Source: Prostheceraeus crozeri
Lineage: Eukaryota > Platyhelminthes > Polycladida > Euryleptidae
Direction of reading: 5' to 3'
Assembly (NCBI GenBank): GCA_907163375.1
Contig: CAJQUW010005296.1
Coordinates: 310,001 to 374,000 of the forward strand
DNA: 64,000 nt
Under the pieces are notes generated by a model, which saw only the letters and a list, made by a program, of their open reading frames with translations, was not told the DNA's origin and did not search any database. The position numbers and the translations under genes are program-made. The first letter of the stretch is position 1. Every line of letters starts with the position of its first letter. Shown piece by piece: positions 11,723 through 22,291 of the stretch.

Positions 11723-12427
11723 CGGCAGCCAAAACGAGTTTCTGCAGGGAACGAGGCCGAAAGTGAGACTTTCACAGAATGCTGTACACTCTATGCCTAC
11801 TACGAATCGGCACGTCTGCCGAGTTCTAGTGAGTTCCTCTTCTTGTCAGACAAGATCAAAGAAAAACACCTAAATCCAATGGGACGTAGATTGCAGTTTT
11901 TTGTTGAAATGAAATTTTCTATGTTTTCTCTGATTAAACGAAAAGCACTAAGCCCATTTTTGCCATGGAATGTCTTCAGGTCATTTCCTATTATGTGCAT
12001 GTGCTTTTATCGTGCCTCTAATCGGCAATGTATGTGAGAATGTGGTTGAATGTGGATAAAGTAGCTCAAAATGTTGTGGTTGCCGACTTTAAGAGGCTTG
12101 TCAAATCTAAATGCGTATAGCTATATAGACAGGGGTGCATGAAAATGAAAGGAAATGACGTGAAGACATTCCATGCCAAAAATCATGACTCTGGGCTTAG
12201 TACTTTTTGTTCAATCATAGAAAACATACAAAATTTCATTTTAGCCGAAAACTTCAATCTGCGTCCCATTAGATTTACATGTGTTTTTCTTTGATGCTGT
12301 TTGACAAGAAGAGGAACTCACTAGAACTCGGCAAATGTGCCGATTCGTAGTAGGCATAGGGTGTACATCATTCTGTGAAAGTCTCACTTTCGGCCTCGTT
12401 CCCTGCAGAAACTCGTTCTGGCTGCCG
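11723..12427. mobile_element. Foldback/MITE element inserted in the transposase gene
   Basis: Ends are CGGCAGCCAAAACGAGTTTC and its near-exact inverse, and pairing continues inward for about 300 bp on each arm with roughly 80-90% agreement, leaving a short loop around 12060-12120. It interrupts the transposase frame between SICSRPPY and the SDTQNKGK motif. Each arm carries an open frame as a consequence of low stop density; I see no protein family. No target duplication is evident at CATCGTA / GACCAGC. Confidence 0.75.
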
Positions 12428-12907
12428 GACCAGCAGGGACAGCCCATGCAAATCATTTTTGATTGTTTCTGACACACAAAATAAGGGAAAAGATGCAGTT
12501 TTCGTATTCCTAAATACCCTTATACCCTTGTTAATTCTTTTGCAAGTAGCATTTCCAGTGATGACGAATTCATATAATTTACACTGATGGTCCAGCGTCG
12601 GAGTTCAAGAACAAGTACATGGTGAGTGGTTTCAATACTATCCAAAAAAGCTAGCTTGCACCGTTGCAATGAATGGCTTGTGAAGTGGCAATGTCGCGAC
12701 CTCACACGGGAAGGGAGTTGTTGACGGGATCGGGAAGCTAGTCAGGTCTCTTGTTAGACAAAGGGTGATGATGAGTAAGTGCTCCATCGCTGAGATTGTA
12801 CAGAGCTCAGTTGATTTCTATCAGGTTGCCAGATGAATGTATGGGTATTTCATATTTGACAAAGTGAAATTGATGAATGTATACAGCAGGAGAACTCATG
12901 TAGTGAG

Positions 12908-13306
12908 GTGAAAGTGGCACCCGGCATTAGTGAAGTTCATTTCATCGAAAGCCGTGATGGCAACCTCATCTCGTTGTACGAAACTAGTTCCGATAGCGAG
13001 CAGAATCTTCGGATCTCATATGAGGACGAGGATACAAAAAGGAAACCACGCGTGGGAGATAGGGTTATTGGTACCCATGACAACAAGCGTTATCCAGGTG
13101 AAGTGACTCAGGTCGATGGAAGTGATTTTGAAGTTTCGGTCCTACATCGGGCAAGAAGAGGAAAGTGGAGGTGGCCCACAAAACCTGACTCTATTTTCTA
13201 TGCTTCTAAAAGCATCATTGATTTCCTTGATCCTCCGGTGCCTGTGGAAACAAAAGGAGATGAACCTTTTGTTTGTTATTCAGTCGCCCTTGCTTCACTG
13301 AAATGA
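12908..13306 (+). CDS. C-terminal barrel-like domain of the transposase family (open frame, 132 aa)
   Basis: This frame is uninterrupted and extends slightly upstream of the first usable codon (a GTG), so it is a fragment rather than a full gene. Its core KPRVGDRVIGTHDNKRYPGE - VTQVDG - VLHRARRGKWRWPTKPDSIF - Y is a recurrent C-terminal module in the transposon family described above. Glycine-valine-aspartate followed by Y-P-G-E suggests a small Tudor/SH3-like barrel (inference). It sits in the correct order and strand behind the DDE-like motifs. Confidence 0.5.
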   Translation: MKVAPGISEVHFIESRDGNLISLYETSSDSEQNLRISYEDEDTKRKPRVGDRVIGTHDNKRYPGEVTQVDGSDFEVSVLHRARRGKWRWPTKPDSIFYASKSIIDFLDPPVPVETKGDEPFVCYSVALASLK

Positions 13307-13459
13307 CTTTCATGTTGCTGTGATTAGTTATCCAGAAGTGCATTTTGAATATATTTTTTGTTTACATGGCATTACGCGTTCTATTTGACCGAATGTACTA
13401 GATCCCAGATCCATTAATCGCAAGTACAACAAATGATGAATATGTAACACACGTGACGT

Positions 13460-15590
13460 CAGGCAATGAATTTAGATAGACGCTAATAATCATGATACAT
13501 GGTGATAAACTAACAGTGAATATAGGACCCAATCTTATTTAACATATTTCTTTTTATTTCTGATAAAACTTTGAGTACTTTTCCGTCACGTGTGTTATAT
13601 TCCAGAAGGGTAAGAATATGAAACTTGATTTCTATGTTAACACTTTCTTAACTGAAGTATCAATCTTAGTTTCATGAAATACTATCCTTTTTAAATTATA
13701 ATATAGCCTTCCATCGAAAAAATATTTTGTCGTACGTGTGTTTGTTGTAAAATGTTGTTATATTTTTTTACTAATTATTCCGCTGAACTCAAGTAATTAA
13801 TCATCAGGTACCTTATCCTTAGGGATGTTGTCTTAACAGAAAAATAACCTATGAAACTACAATTGAATGGAAAAAATTAGTTAGCGAAATGGAAAAGATT
13901 AGTTTGCGTGAAATGGACCTTTAGCCGACCATATTGGTCATTTCATTAGGAATAGCTCCCAGATGCGATTAACCTTGCTTGCGTTTTGTTTTCAACCGCT
14001 ATTGAAATTGCATCCTCCATTCCTTCCTTTTGGATTTGAAATATTCTTTTGATGATTCTGCGATTTGTGCGAATTTTCGGCTGTTTTACAGGTCATAACT
14101 TTTAATAGTAATTGCACATCATGAATAAATTGTTTGGGTGCAAATAAATTATTACATTGCATAAAGGACAGATGTCAGAATCTCACTGTCATGCAATCTG
14201 AAATAACAGTGATACAGAAATTTGGAAGGAATGTCAGATTATTAGAAGAAGTGAAAAGAGGAATTTCACAAGTTTGAAGGGAGGTGCTTCAAAGTCGTTT
14301 CTAGTTAACTCTATCTCTACAATCTCTAAAACTTCAGACAACATCTGCAAAATGAAGAGTGAAAGGTCATTGTAAACACATCACTGTCCACTGCTGCTTT
14401 CTAATTGCGTAAAATCTGTGTTGAAGAATTACACAGAAAACAACAAAAAACAAATATTTCAGAATTCAATACTCTCACAAATATTTTTTGGGGACATATT
14501 CGTATTTTAGGCATTTTCGCATTGTTTACATCGTCATAAAATCACCTTATGGATGCACGGTGGGGCAAAAGGAGAAGAGGAAACAAGAATAAAAGTTATA
14601 ATGCCGTTTTGAAGTCTTCTTATCTGTGCTGCCTCTAGCCCTACATGTATCAATTTCATATTTGCACACAGAGTATCTCCGTGCGTTCAACGACTGCAAA
14701 CAGACATGTTGGGTCTTTGTCATCTTCCGTCGTGCGAGCATTACTAATCGAAAAACATGCATTACATCTATTAAAGAGCTAAATACTGCAGGCCACGTAG
14801 CCTGTTCGCACGCACAACTTCTGTTCTGTAAAAGATCAATAGAAAGTCAGCAACGCCAACATACGTGTATTACATAATGTTAACCTAACACGCCTCGTAA
14901 AACATATAGTCGGTGATTTACCAGAAAATACTCAGAATATGAAATGAAGTTCACCAGCAACTCCAACGTAATTAGGTAACTCTAGCAGTTTTAAAAATTC
15001 GCAACTTTCTCATGAACTTCAGCAATCTCTTAAAAACTCCATTCAGGCACACTATAATGAGAATTTACAAAGCATAATTTAAAGCGAGGAAAGTCGAGAG
15101 GAAAGAGCCAGTGTGATTGTAGTTGTCATTGGGTTGATTAAGATACCTAACAATGCATGAGAAGGGTTCCAAACTGATCTCTGGAAAAAGGGCCAAGGCA
15201 AGCTTACTTGACATTTGATAGGTTAAGAAACAGAACACAGCCACTTCCTGCAAATCTGCTTGCAACTGTTTATGAATTTAAAAAACTTCTAAAATATTTC
15301 CTTGCTGTCTGTGTCCGTCATACGTTAGACAGTTCAGATGCATATTTATTGGTCTGAATTTGCACAAAAGTTCATTCAGATGGCATAAAGCGGTTAAAAT
15401 TCATTATCCAAACACACAATTTTTATAGCATTAAAGTATTATGAAATGTTTCACAACCTCTAAATCACATGTACATTTGTTGAAGAACAATGATCAACAA
15501 ATGATGCTGCTATATACCAACAATAAAATAAGTCTCAAACATAAGATAGCTACTTGTAGTGGACAGTGTTATTGAACTAAAAGTCAGGTC
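13460..15590. other. Unassigned, no gene recognised
   Basis: Short shadow frames only; AT-rich with no clear element ends. Confidence 0.5.
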
Positions 15591-15594
15591 TATT

Positions 15595-16523
15595 CTGTAC
15601 AATCTCGAAAATTCCGGAAAGAATTACATTAAAAAAATATGAGAAACGATTTTGAGTCTCAATATGGTAAAGAGCAATACGGTTTCCGCAAATGGGCTTC
15701 TACAACGACCGCCCTGAAAACTTTTCATGATGCCCTCTCTAGGCAAATGGATATGACAGACACAACCAATGCTGTTTTTCTCTTTTTTCGACCTCAGCAG
15801 AGAATTCGATCATGCTAGATATAAACAACTTATTCATAAACTGTCTGAAGCAAAATTTCCGGGAAGCTTCACATCCCTGCCACAGGATTTCCCTCTACAA
15901 AGAGCTTATCGAATCAAATTTGGAACCAGTTTATCATATCCACATGAAATGAATGTCGCCGTACCAGTGTACTATTCTTGCGCTATTTCTCATTGGCATC
16001 TACATTACTGATTGCAAGAGTGTCAACACAAATAACGTGCTGCTCAAATATGCAGATGACGTCTCGATGATCTTCCTTTTCTCATTAAGACTTCAACATT
16101 TCTACTCTGGAGGTCAGTGTAGAAATTGAAAACATGCCAAGATTGAACAAGGGTAACTCAATGATTGTGAACGAAAATAAATCCCAAATCACGATCTGTT
16201 AGAAGAATCTTAATGCAGTGATAAGTACAAATGTGACTCTGGTTAATCAGACGAAGGAATGACTTTTTCTTCTGATTTAAAATGGTCCCAACACATACGG
16301 TATCAAACGTATGTAAAACAGGAAACCAAAGAGTGCATTTTCTACGAATATTAAGGCCCTTGACCAAGCTAGAAGAACTGCATTTGATGCATGAACAGCA
16401 ATGATTCGCCCTCTTCTGGAATGCGACTCACAATGTTTTGTCGGCTTGAATCAACAGCTGTCTAAGACAGTATTTCTGATAAGGACAGGAGCAAACAAGA
16501 TAATTCAATAATTTAGAAACAAT
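15595..16523 (+). pseudogene. Non-LTR retrotransposon reverse transcriptase relic, 5' part
   Basis: Reading through stops and frameshifts gives SQYGKEQYGFRKWASTTTAL (about 15655-15715), then FFDLSREFDHARYKQLIHKL (about 15784-15845), and LLKYADDVSMIF (about 16040-16076) with the reverse transcriptase active-site box (YADD). Further downstream NENKSQI, DLKWSQHI and an ALDQARRTAFDA-like thumb segment follow. These are hallmarks of Jockey/CR1-type LINE polymerases that reverse transcribe their own mRNA. The endonuclease and N-terminal parts are absent (5' truncation). Many stops show it is long dead. The 3' part continues at 20518 beyond the Harbinger insertion. Confidence 0.8.
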
Positions 16524-16800
16524 GGCCCGTAGTTATAAAGAGAGTGGAAACTCATGAGTAAAGACTTGAAAGTCATAACTCACAATGAAAATCGGTAGTT
16601 ATAAAGAAAGTTAATACTCATGAGTCTTAACTCATCGAACGCTTCATTCTAATTTTAGTCGAGGTAGGATTCTCGCAATCCTATTGGCTGTCTTAGATTT
16701 TGATGACAATTTGTTAGGGAACTTAACGAACGCACAGTTCTGTGGTCACAGACATCGAGTTGTATGGTCGTAGTGTCGTCTTGAAAGTGCGAGAAACGAA

Positions 16801-17448
16801 ATGAATGACGAACATTTTTTGAGTTTGATTGAGGACAATAAGGTTGTACTTTCTAAGGAAAATACGTCGGAAATGAAGAAAGCCAAAAAGCGAGCATGGT
16901 GCGATATTGAACATGGATTAAAGGAAAAGGATATCATAATGTCAATTGAAAAACTGAAAAAGAAGTGGATGAATATGAAAACTAGGGTCCTTGAGAAGAT
17001 GCGTAAGCGTCAGGCAACTGGTGGAGGACCACCGATCCCACTAACATCAGTAGACGACCGTATAATCAGCCTGTTAGGAGAAAAGAATCCCAAAATCGCT
17101 AGAGTGCCCGGAGCGTGCTCGAGTTCTTTTTTGAACACAAGCAACGCTAATATTCTAATGGGCAACGAAGGAGATGACAGTGAAGATGACATAGACATGA
17201 ACATAGAACATGACAAAGAAAATGACTGGGAAAAGCTGAGCCCATTACTGAAAACTCAAAGAAAAGGTATGTTTCACTTTCTCAATTTTTAATGACGAAC
17301 AAGTAGGCCTAACTATCTTTATTACCTTATAGCTAAAAAGGAAGATTATGCAGCGCTACAGAAGGAGTGCCTGCTTCTTGAGCGCCAGCAAATTAAGGAG
17401 TCAATGGACTTAATTCAAATGCAAAAAGAAAAGATCAAGGAAGAATGA
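16801..17448 (+). CDS. Harbinger accessory Myb/SANT-like DNA-binding protein (two exons)
   Basis: Exon 1 is 16801-17266 and exon 2 is 17333-17448. The intron is 66 bases with GTATGT and a TTATAG acceptor, and joining restores an open frame of about 193 residues ending QKEKIKEE. Residues 1-75 look like the three-helix Myb/SANT-like domain: aromatic KRAWCDIEHGLK followed by KLKKKWMNMKTRVLEKMRKR. Then GGGPP, a helix with ISLLGE, an acidic middle (GDDSEDDIDMN) and a coiled-coil tail. In PIF/Harbinger elements such a protein binds element ends and brings the transposase into the nucleus (family knowledge). No stops or frameshifts are seen. Without the splice the frame would end at codon 163. Confidence 0.85.
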
Positions 17449-18031
17449 AATCTTATTCACTTACAGACGGAGTATTTCTCTCGTTTGCTCTCGGCGAATA
17501 GTGGAGTGATTCAGAAACATCCTGATGGTTCAAGCGTCTTCCAATTTCATTGACTCACATATTTGAATATATAATTTACAAGTTCTGGTGATCATTGTTG
17601 TAGTTTTGAGAATACAAAGTTAACGAATTTGTTGATTGTCTTGATAATGTAGTTTTAAATGATTGTTTATATAATCTTTTGAAATAATTATAATTAAAAA
17701 TATCTTACGATGTTTATAATTAATAACATGATAATTTATGATAATAGTAATTTGAAAATGTAATATTTAATAGTAGAAGTATGAAGTGAGCAAATATTTA
17801 ATAATTTCATGTAGTAAGATCATAAAATTAACAAGAAAGATAACAAATAATATGAAATGTAGGATTGCAATATTTTAGAAATGTATTAAAATGTAATAAT
17901 TGTTTTAGAAACATAAAACATCGTGTTACGTATAATCGCAAATATTCTATTAAAACGAAACATTAACAGTCAATTTGAAACAAAAGAAGTCAGCTCTTGA
18001 CGTGTCCTGGTGCCTTGTCTATGAAAATAGA

Positions 18032-19003
18032 CTAGGCTATAGTTCTATTGATATGCAGATCATCGATTGATGGCATATCATCCAAATGTTCGACATCATC
18101 AAAGTCTGGATCATTATAAAGCATTGCCAAATTATGAAGGATAAAGGTGCAAACAATCAGCCGGCACACTCTCGAAAGTGGTACTTGAATTATGCGATAA
18201 AGACAAGCAAAGCGGCGTTTCACTCTTCCAAAAGCCATCTCGATGGAAACTCGTGCGCGACTCAGATGCATGTTGAATGATTCTTGAGCATCTCCATTGG
18301 TATCACGATAAGGCGTCATCAAAAATGAATACAAGGGATATCCTCCATCACCAACTAAATATGCGCCGTGGAACTCACCCGAACGAAGTCGATGAAATAG
18401 ATCCGAATGTTTGAAAATACGACTGTCATGAGTACTGCCCGGCCATTCAGACACGACATCAAGAAAATATCCTTTACTATCACAGACGGCCTGAACATCA
18501 ATGGAATGGTGTCCTTTTCTGTTTATATATTTGTTGGGAAAATTATCACTGTTTGGACGGAGTATGCGAATATGTGTACAGTCGATTGCCCCGCAGATTT
18601 CAGGTAAATTGGAGATATCACGAAAGCCTGCTTGTATACGATCAATATCTCTCAATTGAATGACTCCAGCATGTTGTTGATTAACAGCTTGCACAAATTT
18701 CCAGTAACATTGTGAAACAGATTTTTGACTGACACCCATAACCTCTGCCACGGTGGTCTGGAAACTTCCTGTAGCCAAATAGTGAAGTCCAACACAAACG
18801 GATATTGTAGCAGCAATGGAATGATTGCGAAGAGTTCTACTTTCCAGAGAAGGTGTAAGACTGTCTATCAGTTGTAAAAGATCTTGCCGCTCAAAGCGAA
18901 ATAACTGCTTCAGTCTGACATCATTCCACTCCAATGGATGTGTCCTATCTCGAAAGAGGCGTTCTCGACGGATCGCAGTGTTGCCATATAGCACGATGTT
19001 CAT
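18032..19003 (-). CDS. PIF/Harbinger transposase (HARBI1-like, DDE), intact 323 aa
   Basis: A single uninterrupted frame from ATG. An N-terminal helical region (residues 25-120, including a helix-turn-helix SFQTTVAEVMGVSQKSVSQC) precedes the DDE_Tnp_4-type catalytic core: first aspartate in GAIDCTHIRI (about residue 140), second in LVGDGGYPL (about 219), glutamate in IEMAFGRVKRRF (about 256). HARBI1-type proteins are usually about 350 residues, so this is close to full length. The tail LHNLAMLYNDPDF fits the family end. It cuts and pastes the element that carries it. A Tc1 copy is inserted only 22 bp upstream of the ATG, separating the gene from the element terminus where its promoter would be. 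Confidence 0.92.
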   Translation of the reverse strand: MNIVLYGNTAIRRERLFRDRTHPLEWNDVRLKQLFRFERQDLLQLIDSLTPSLESRTLRNHSIAATISVCVGLHYLATGSFQTTVAEVMGVSQKSVSQCYWKFVQAVNQQHAGVIQLRDIDRIQAGFRDISNLPEICGAIDCTHIRILRPNSDNFPNKYINRKGHHSIDVQAVCDSKGYFLDVVSEWPGSTHDSRIFKHSDLFHRLRSGEFHGAYLVGDGGYPLYSFLMTPYRDTNGDAQESFNMHLSRARVSIEMAFGRVKRRFACLYRIIQVPLSRVCRLIVCTFILHNLAMLYNDPDFDDVEHLDDMPSIDDLHINRTIA

Positions 19004-19026
19004 CGTTGACGGATAGAACTTTTATA

Positions 19027-20358
19027 CAGTCCGTTTCATAAAAAGTGGATCATCCTAAAATTTGACTAAATAAAACATAAGTATGATACAGAAAGCATTT
19101 TTCATGATATTTCATGTCTCTAATATATTTAAATGTCCTTATATAATCTGATAAGCTATGATACAGTAACGGTTCTTAAGAAGCTAATATTTTGTGGCCT
19201 TACCCTTATTGTCAATGACATTACCAATTCGTCTAGGCATTGATTCGATGATATCGTTGGTTTTTGACTGATCTAACTTTCTCCACTCTCTTTTTAAGTG
19301 TGACGTAAGTTGTGATACGCTATCTGTAGGTAGCAGTGAACGACGAATGTCTCGGAATTTCCTGATCAGATTTTATCCATAATCTCAATCGACCATCACT
19401 ATCCTTCAGACGGATTGATGCCTCATCAGACCAGACAACCCGATCCCATTGATTTCGCCAGTGACAATGACTCATTGCCCATCTGAGACGTCTTTTTGTA
19501 TGCTGATCTGATAATTCGATCTGAGAGGGCCTCCTACAGCTCTTGAAATTCGACTCAATAATTGTCTTCTACGAATAGTGGACTTAGAAATAGACGAGAC
19601 TAGTACAGCCATCTCAGTTAACGAGAGACTTGGATCAACTTCAACAAATCTCAAAATTAGGCGGTCTCTACGTTTGGATGTTGTGCGTGGACGGCCAGAG
19701 CCCTCTTTACGACAGAGTCGAAAATCATCATTATGCCATCGATGCACATTTGTGTAAGGGACATTTAGTCGCTTGCTTGTAGCTCGCAAAGAAAACCCTA
19801 GTTCTAGCAAGGCTGACACTTTGCCCTTTGTGAATGCGATCTTGTTATTGTTCATTTGTGCTTTGTATTGATTTCAACCGTTAAGAGATAGATTTCTAGC
19901 TGAAAGCAATCAGGAGTGCTGCCAACACCACCGCAACGAAGTCAGGAAGCTATGGAACATGAAGTCCAGTTAATCACATGTAGCAGTTACATTATTGTTG
20001 ATGAATAATGGTGCTATACTGGCTCTGATTGACCGATTTTCTTTATTTTTGTTTTGCTTGATAGCTTTTGGCTTGTAGAACAACATACTACATAACAAAG
20101 GAAACAAATGTAATTTTATAAGAGTGAGGTATGATTTTGTGTAACATTGCTAAATGAAGATCAAATTATCTACTACTTTTTTATCTATAACAGGAAAACA
20201 ACTCAATATTCATGCTTGAAATTTCCAACAATTATATTAGTAAGCACAACTGACATATCTTCCAAATTTCAGAGAAATTCGTTCAAGTTTGGCGGAGTTA
20301 GACAAAGTTGAAGTTAAGGCGATGTTTAAGGGTGATCCATATTTTATGAAACAATCTG
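19027..20358 (-). mobile_element. Tc1/mariner element nested in the Harbinger element
   Basis: Inverted ends CAGTCCGTTTCATAAAAAGT (left) and the inverse of CAGATTGTTTCATAAAATAT (right) are flanked by TA on both sides (19025-19026, 20359-20360), the Tc1/mariner target duplication. The length is 1332 bp. The right end is more diverged than the left. It sits between the Harbinger transposase start codon and the Harbinger terminus. Confidence 0.85.
19190..19855 (-). pseudogene. Tc1 transposase, frameshifted and internally deleted
   Basis: From the ATG at 19855: a Tc3/Tc1-type helix-turn-helix (KGKVSALLELGFSLRATSKRLN), the GRPR linker KEGSGRPRTTSKRRD, then a second helical motif. A one-base frameshift near 19480 precedes RRLRWAMSHCHWRNQWDRVV - WSDEASIRL, containing the first catalytic aspartate (WSDE). 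Immediately after, the sequence jumps to the C-terminal tail REWRKLDQSKTNDIIESMPR - RIGNVIDNKGKATKY. The usual second aspartate block and most of the glutamate region are missing. Full Tc1 proteins have about 340 residues; roughly 110-120 are gone. It cannot be active. Confidence 0.85.
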
Positions 20359-20517
20359 TAGTTTTAACTTTTATAACTACCAATAAAAGCATAAACTCCC
20401 CATGCCGAGTGAAAACTTGAGTAAAGACTTCAGTATAAACGTTTATAACTATCAAACAGGAGTCTTAACTCGAAAATGAGTTTAAACTCGAGTAGAGACC
20501 TTTTATAACTATGGGCC

Positions 20518-20750
20518 AATTTCACATGCGAATAGGTAGCATCTGCGCAATGTCCGAAAGATGAATAATGCAAAGTAAGAAACTTTCACTGAAGCTGCTC
20601 AGAATGTAGGTCATCCCCACAACTCATTGATCCCTCGCAAGCCCGAAGGAAGCGGTCTGTTCAAAATTGAATTCTGCAAAAATGTCCTTTCTTTCTTTTG
20701 TCAAACAACACTGACGATGAACGAATTTTTATAGCACTTCATTTTCATAT
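20518..20750 (+). pseudogene. Non-LTR reverse transcriptase relic, 3' continuation
   Basis: Beyond the Harbinger insertion, the frame reads QNVGHPHNSLIPRKPEGSGL and FKIEFCKNVLSFFCQTT, the expected C-terminal end of the LINE polymerase whose body ends at 16523. The AAT on both sides is the duplicated insertion target. Confidence 0.7.
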
Positions 20751-21718
20751 TAAAATTCTTGCATAATCTTATCCTTGAATGAACACACGATACGACTATT
20801 TTAAATACACGTACTTTAATATAAAGCACGCCGTTATAATAGATGTTTTAGTTTACACACCATCGGCACGGACTTTTGACACGATTCTCGTATTTAATGA
20901 TGCAAATTTTGCATGTACATGTATGCTGTATGCTTAGTCGCAATTGTGTTCCGTGCACGTTATTCACGAACTACTATATTTTACATCATTATTGCGATTC
21001 AGTGAGTGCTATGTATATTTTGTGATTCCCAATTCATTATCAACAAACGTCTCTACTACTATTTCCTATTTGAAACACTGCGCTGCTTTTTTAACCAGTC
21101 ATGAAGGCTCAAAGTCTACTCTTTTAACGCGTATGACCGTAATTCATCCAATATTATCAATTCAAGACACCAGGTGAGAACATAGCATCTCACTTGTTTG
21201 ATGAAACCGCTTCCCTCAATCTCACCGTAATCCAGGTTATAGCGGCGATCCCAGTTATCGCAAACTGCCAATTTCACAGAAACGAGCAGAAAGAAGAAAG
21301 ACACACAGATTGCCATCGGAGATGAATACACTGATAGATTTCTGGCGATTCGGTGTTTGTGATAAGCGTCATATCAAATGAATATTTATCTGTTTCCTTT
21401 CCAAGACCGTTTTCCAGGCATTTTAACATGAAGGATATTGCAAATTAATGTGATTGGACGTCTCACAATCCATTCATCTGCTGCGCTCAGCACAGAGAGA
21501 GGAATTGAAAGAGGATGCTTCCAAAAGCGACAGATTAGGAAATACACGATCAACTCTTCATCCATTCATTTTACCGCAAGAGTTTCAATTCCAATCACAC
21601 ACTTCTTAATCAATGGTACATGAAATGCTTGGTGATGAGATGATTCAGTATTTCTTTTATTTGATGCTCAAGATTGTTCAGAATTGGAAGAATTTTGACC
21701 CTTTAGCTTATTTGTAGG
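20750..21718. other. Unassigned, no gene recognised
   Basis: No family signature, no clear repeats; short frames only. Confidence 0.5.
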
Positions 21719-22283
21719 CGAATAAGAACGATATCATTTTTCCGACAAGGCCTTTCGATCCGCTCTATTTCATGTCGAACGCGGATATGACAAGTTCATC
21801 GCACAGATCACACATAGATTACAAACATCAAGACGTCACAGAATAGATAGCGAATTGGAGACACGGACAGTACACTACAAAGCCTAGAACAAATGAAATG
21901 GCATGACTTGACAAACCAGACAAAACAAGACATAGAAATGAACAAGGATAATTACGGCCAAGGCAAACATAGGTCATACACGAACTTTTTCTGTACACAC
22001 AAATCAGGAGAAAGACACTTAATACTGATGGCTTCTAAAATACGTAAAAAATGAAAATTATTTACAGAAAATAAAACTTTAAAAAGAGACGCTGCTGTGG
22101 ACGGATTTACAGATGTACAGCTGATGATGTGACGGGTTATGGCACTAGCAGACTTCTTGCGTACATATACGATGAGCACGAAATGTCAGTGACTTCACAA
22201 GTGCAATCTTGTAAGAGAGCGGAACAAAACTGAAATAACTTGTATACAGTCCAGTCCAAGTACACTTTCTAAAAACCGACGTG
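21719..22283 (-). mobile_element. Penelope-like element copy, minus orientation, internally deleted
   Basis: Reading on the minus strand from about 22283, the sequence matches the plus copy that starts at 22284: the FRKSTWTGLYTSYFSFVPLS reverse-transcriptase segment, then a jump (near 22165) over about 440 bp that removes the nuclease start, then the SAITRHIISC-TSVNPSTAASLFK segment and the 3' untranslated part to about 21719. It lacks the extra 250 bp (including a MITE) present in the plus copy at about 23092-23355. Confidence 0.8.
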
Positions 22284-22291
22284 CAAAGACA

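Larger units (their letters stand above)
10857..13306 (+). pseudogene. Transposase-like gene of an uncharacterised DDE family, broken by frameshifts and an insertion
   Basis: Ordered motifs can be read across several frames: basic N-terminal segment SPSKTKAAIF-GLAESIGL (10908-10960); NRVDVVHTSPRMKDYLTVRR (11055-11115); a cysteine cluster CDCKDFNSPCCRGECDQCK (about 11333-11388); VLQCDFTMAYSCQYQSEIQSA (about 11607-11670); FLIVSDTQNKGKDAVFVFLN (about 12457-12520); YTDGPASEFKNKYM (about 12578-12620); SHGKGVVDGIGK (about 12697-12735); then a C-terminal domain (next entry). The same order occurs in a family of uncharacterised proteins in many animal genomes that I regard as transposases; the aspartates in QCDF, TDGPA and VVDG would be catalytic (inference). 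Frameshifts lie near 11160-11290 and 12590-12850, one stop near 12650, and a 705-bp foldback element splits it. Not functional. Confidence 0.6.
10759..13457 (+). mobile_element. Decayed DNA transposon enclosing a DDE-type transposase gene
   Basis: GTCACGTGTGTTACA at 10759-10773 and its exact inverse at 13443-13457 bracket the transposase remnant, and a TGCGATTA word follows each (10777, 13421 inverted). A further copy of the word in direct orientation is at about 13587-13600. These may be terminal or subterminal inverted repeats. I could not see a target duplication, so the ends are tentative. Confidence 0.4.
16524..20517. mobile_element. PIF/Harbinger DNA transposon, both genes open, interrupted by Tc1
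   Basis: The ends are GGCCCGTAGTTATAAA (left) and the inverse of GGCCCATAGTTATAAA (right), flanked by the 3-bp duplication AAT (16521-16523 and 20518-20520); a 3-bp duplication fits PIF/Harbinger. The termini contain several further AGTTATAAA words as subterminal repeats (for example 16593-16602 and 20374-20382). Inside are a Myb/SANT-like gene on plus (16801-17448) and a DDE transposase gene on minus (18032-19003), arranged tail to tail as in other Harbingers. Without the nested Tc1 copy it would be about 2.66 kb. It lies inside a LINE relic whose coding motifs resume on the far side, confirming the insertion. Confidence 0.92.

Noticed and set aside
11693-12477. ORFs on both strands around 11.7-12.5 kb
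   Set aside because: They arise from the inverted arms of the foldback element and contain the same words in both orientations; no protein family.
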